From: Lumbricus rubellus
Lineage: Eukaryota > Annelida > Clitellata > Crassiclitellata > Lumbricidae
DNA: 64,000 bases
Assembly: GCA_945859605.1 (NCBI GenBank)
Contig: OX243814.1
Location: forward strand, 39,311,877 to 39,375,876
Direction of reading: 5' to 3'
Below, in pieces: positions 62,594 to 64,000 of the stretch (position 1 is the stretch's first letter; each line of letters starts with the position of its first letter). The translations under genes and the position numbers were made by a program. Under the pieces are notes generated by a model. That model saw only the letters and a program-made list of their open reading frames with translations. It had not been told where the DNA came from and made no database searches.

Positions 62594-62941
62594 TGCTTGA
62601 TGAATGAATTGTGTCATCTGTATATGTCAAATTGTGTGAATATTCTGGTATATTTGTTGCTGTCGTTAAACTTGGTCGTCCATTGGCATTGAATCTAGTT
62701 GTACATAAATATTTTGTTTTTGTCTCTTTCCGCGGAGCAGTCAATGTGGAAATAACGTTGAATTTATTTGTGCTGTTGGCAATTCCATCAGTCATTATCT
62801 TCATTTCATTTTCCGTCTCTGTAGATACTTGTCTCCATTCTATGACTGGAGGCCAGTTACCAGCATATCCTATACGACATTGCATCCGAAGATCACTAGC
62901 AATGCCTACGATGATGGAGCATAGGCCTACTGGATCGGACA
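62594..62941 (-). CDS. IgSF receptor C, exon 3: second Ig domain and stalk
   Basis: A 348-nt phase 1-1 exon between the acceptor GTGTTTCAG and the donor AGCA|GTAAGT. It encodes an Ig domain with MQCRIGYAGNWPP, VIEW and YLCTTRFNANGRP, then the stalk TNIPEYSHNLTYTDDT, in the undisturbed frame. It is the reference showing where receptor B is shifted. Several NxT/S sites are present. Confidence 0.8.
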
Positions 62942-63224
62942 CTGAAACACAATTTTTAACAAATCATCAAAGTCATAGTTTTATAATTAATCTCGATTAG
63001 ACTAAATATGATTTAAGCACGACATATTTGAAGTCCATATAATTTCTTAATCTTATCGAATTATCAATAATTTTCCTGTGCTTAAATCCTATGTAGTTCT
63101 TATTAGCATCTCCCACCCAGGGCTGTGATTGTGTGAAAGCTCTCGGGAAGTTACATAGTCAGATAGATAATTTATTACAACCGTTTATTTGAAATCTGAA
63201 TAGGTATAAATAAATATTCCTTAC

Positions 63225-63539
63225 CCAAGACAATGAGTTCAGCACTGGCGTTCGTCGCTCCTGGTTCGTCACAGATATATCGTCCGGCCGTTGTGTTGTA
63301 AGCTTTTATTCTTAGATCAAAATGTCCTTCAACTGAATTATTTATATCATACAGTCTGCTGGCAAACTCTTTGACAAATCTGTTACCTGAGTAGATTGTC
63401 ACGACCGTTTTGTTTTCAGGGAATTGTGTTCGCCACAATAATCTAGTTCCATTTGTATTCGTTCTGCATTGTAAGACAGCTTCATTGCCTTCATGAACTG
63501 CTGTGTTATTTGGAGTAACTGTCAGTTTTCCAATGCAAA
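63225..63539 (-). CDS. IgSF receptor C, exon 2: first (V-like) Ig domain
   Basis: A 315-nt phase 1-1 exon between the acceptor TTTTGTGACAG and the donor TTGG|GTAAGG. Key residues are Cys in VLQCRTN, Trp in RLLWRTQF and Cys in GRYICDEPG, ending SAELIVLG. It is the close paralogue of receptor B exon 2. The leader exon is expected more than 1 kb further and lies outside the window, so receptor C is 5'-incomplete here; exons 2-5 give about 481 residues. Confidence 0.8.
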
Positions 63540-64000
63540 CTGTCACAAAACAAGAACTTAGTGAATAAACTATTGATAGCATATCTGTTCTTCTTGAGGT
63601 GGGCCCTCAAACTTGCATAACAGGTGTGATGTTTGTAGCCAATAATAGCAAAAGCTCAAAATTTACTCTCAAATACAAACGTTAGGCCTATGTCAAATCG
63701 AAAACCAAAATACAATGTGCAATAAAATAATTATATTGAAGAGATTAACTAGCCTACCCAATCCAGTTATTCAGCTATTTTTATATTCATAACTTAACAA
63801 TATTAATTATCATGTCATATAAATAATTTAATAGGCGAAGTAATGGTTTAATTTAGGGCTGAAACTGAAAGTGCGACCCGGCATTTATTTTCGTGACCTG
63901 CTGTTGCCGGATCTCAGCCGGGTGGCTTCTTTAGCACATTATCGCAGAAGAAACCCAAGAATCGGTTGCGAATGCCTAAAAAAGGTCAACAGATGCCTAG
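63540..64000. other. Start of intron 1 of receptor C (to window edge)
   Basis: No leader exon or donor in phase is found on the minus strand. The segment GTGTGATGTTTGTAGCCAAT is similar to the receptor B intron. Confidence 0.5.

Overview
This is animal nuclear DNA, not bacterial. It has spliced genes with GT-AG introns, LINE, SINE, hAT and mariner remnants, and long microsatellites. The host sequence is littered with the octamer TAGGCCTA and near variants. With an expanded-family Mab-21 protein and a cluster of two-Ig-domain receptors, this fits a marine invertebrate, perhaps an echinoderm or another deuterostome; that placement is a guess.

Region 1 (1-6387) is gene-poor. It holds a tRNA-derived SINE head, a frameshifted minus-strand LINE reverse transcriptase (4334-5525) and two short degenerate tandem arrays.

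Region 2 (6394-22862) is the main object: a 16.5-kb Polinton/adintovirus-like element flanked by a 6-bp target duplication (CACGAC). It is an almost perfect giant palindrome. Two arms of about 8 kb are arranged head to head around a 492-bp unique centre. Each arm carries, from terminus to centre, a C1q-headed fibre-like protein, a discoidin-headed fibre-like protein, an adenain-type cysteine protease, a family-B DNA polymerase with intact catalytic motifs, a small SAP/NUMOD-like protein and a candidate capsid protein. The capsid gene is complete only in the right arm. The retrovirus-type integrase and packaging ATPase usual in Polintons are absent. The unit looks like a fold-back (snap-back) deletion genome that integrated as one piece. 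The arms differ by only about eight amino acids.

Region 3 (22869-30920) is accessory DNA: SINEs with expanded trinucleotide tails, a retroelement-protein remnant, a foldback element with internal 88-bp repeats, and a small transposon inserted in a SINE tail. Region 4 (30925-33792) is a Mab-21/cGAS-like protein of 955 residues in one coding exon behind a 3' splice site; the three metal-binding acidic positions appear conserved. Region 5 (33960-37745) is a nest of transposons: a SINE in a hAT-like element in a second inverted-repeat element, and a hAT element splitting a CR1/L2-like LINE 3' end.

Region 6 (38306-63539) is a minus-strand cluster of three two-Ig-domain genes whose introns are all phase 1 where intact. 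Receptor A is complete (320 residues, short tail). Receptor B is broken by a frameshift and no membrane exon was found for it. Receptor C has a membrane exon and a tail of about 198 residues with four tyrosine motifs; its leader lies beyond the window. Between A and B (42-53 kb) lie a mariner MITE, a second RT remnant, a perfect 114-bp-arm hairpin and two large foldback elements in TATG microsatellites.
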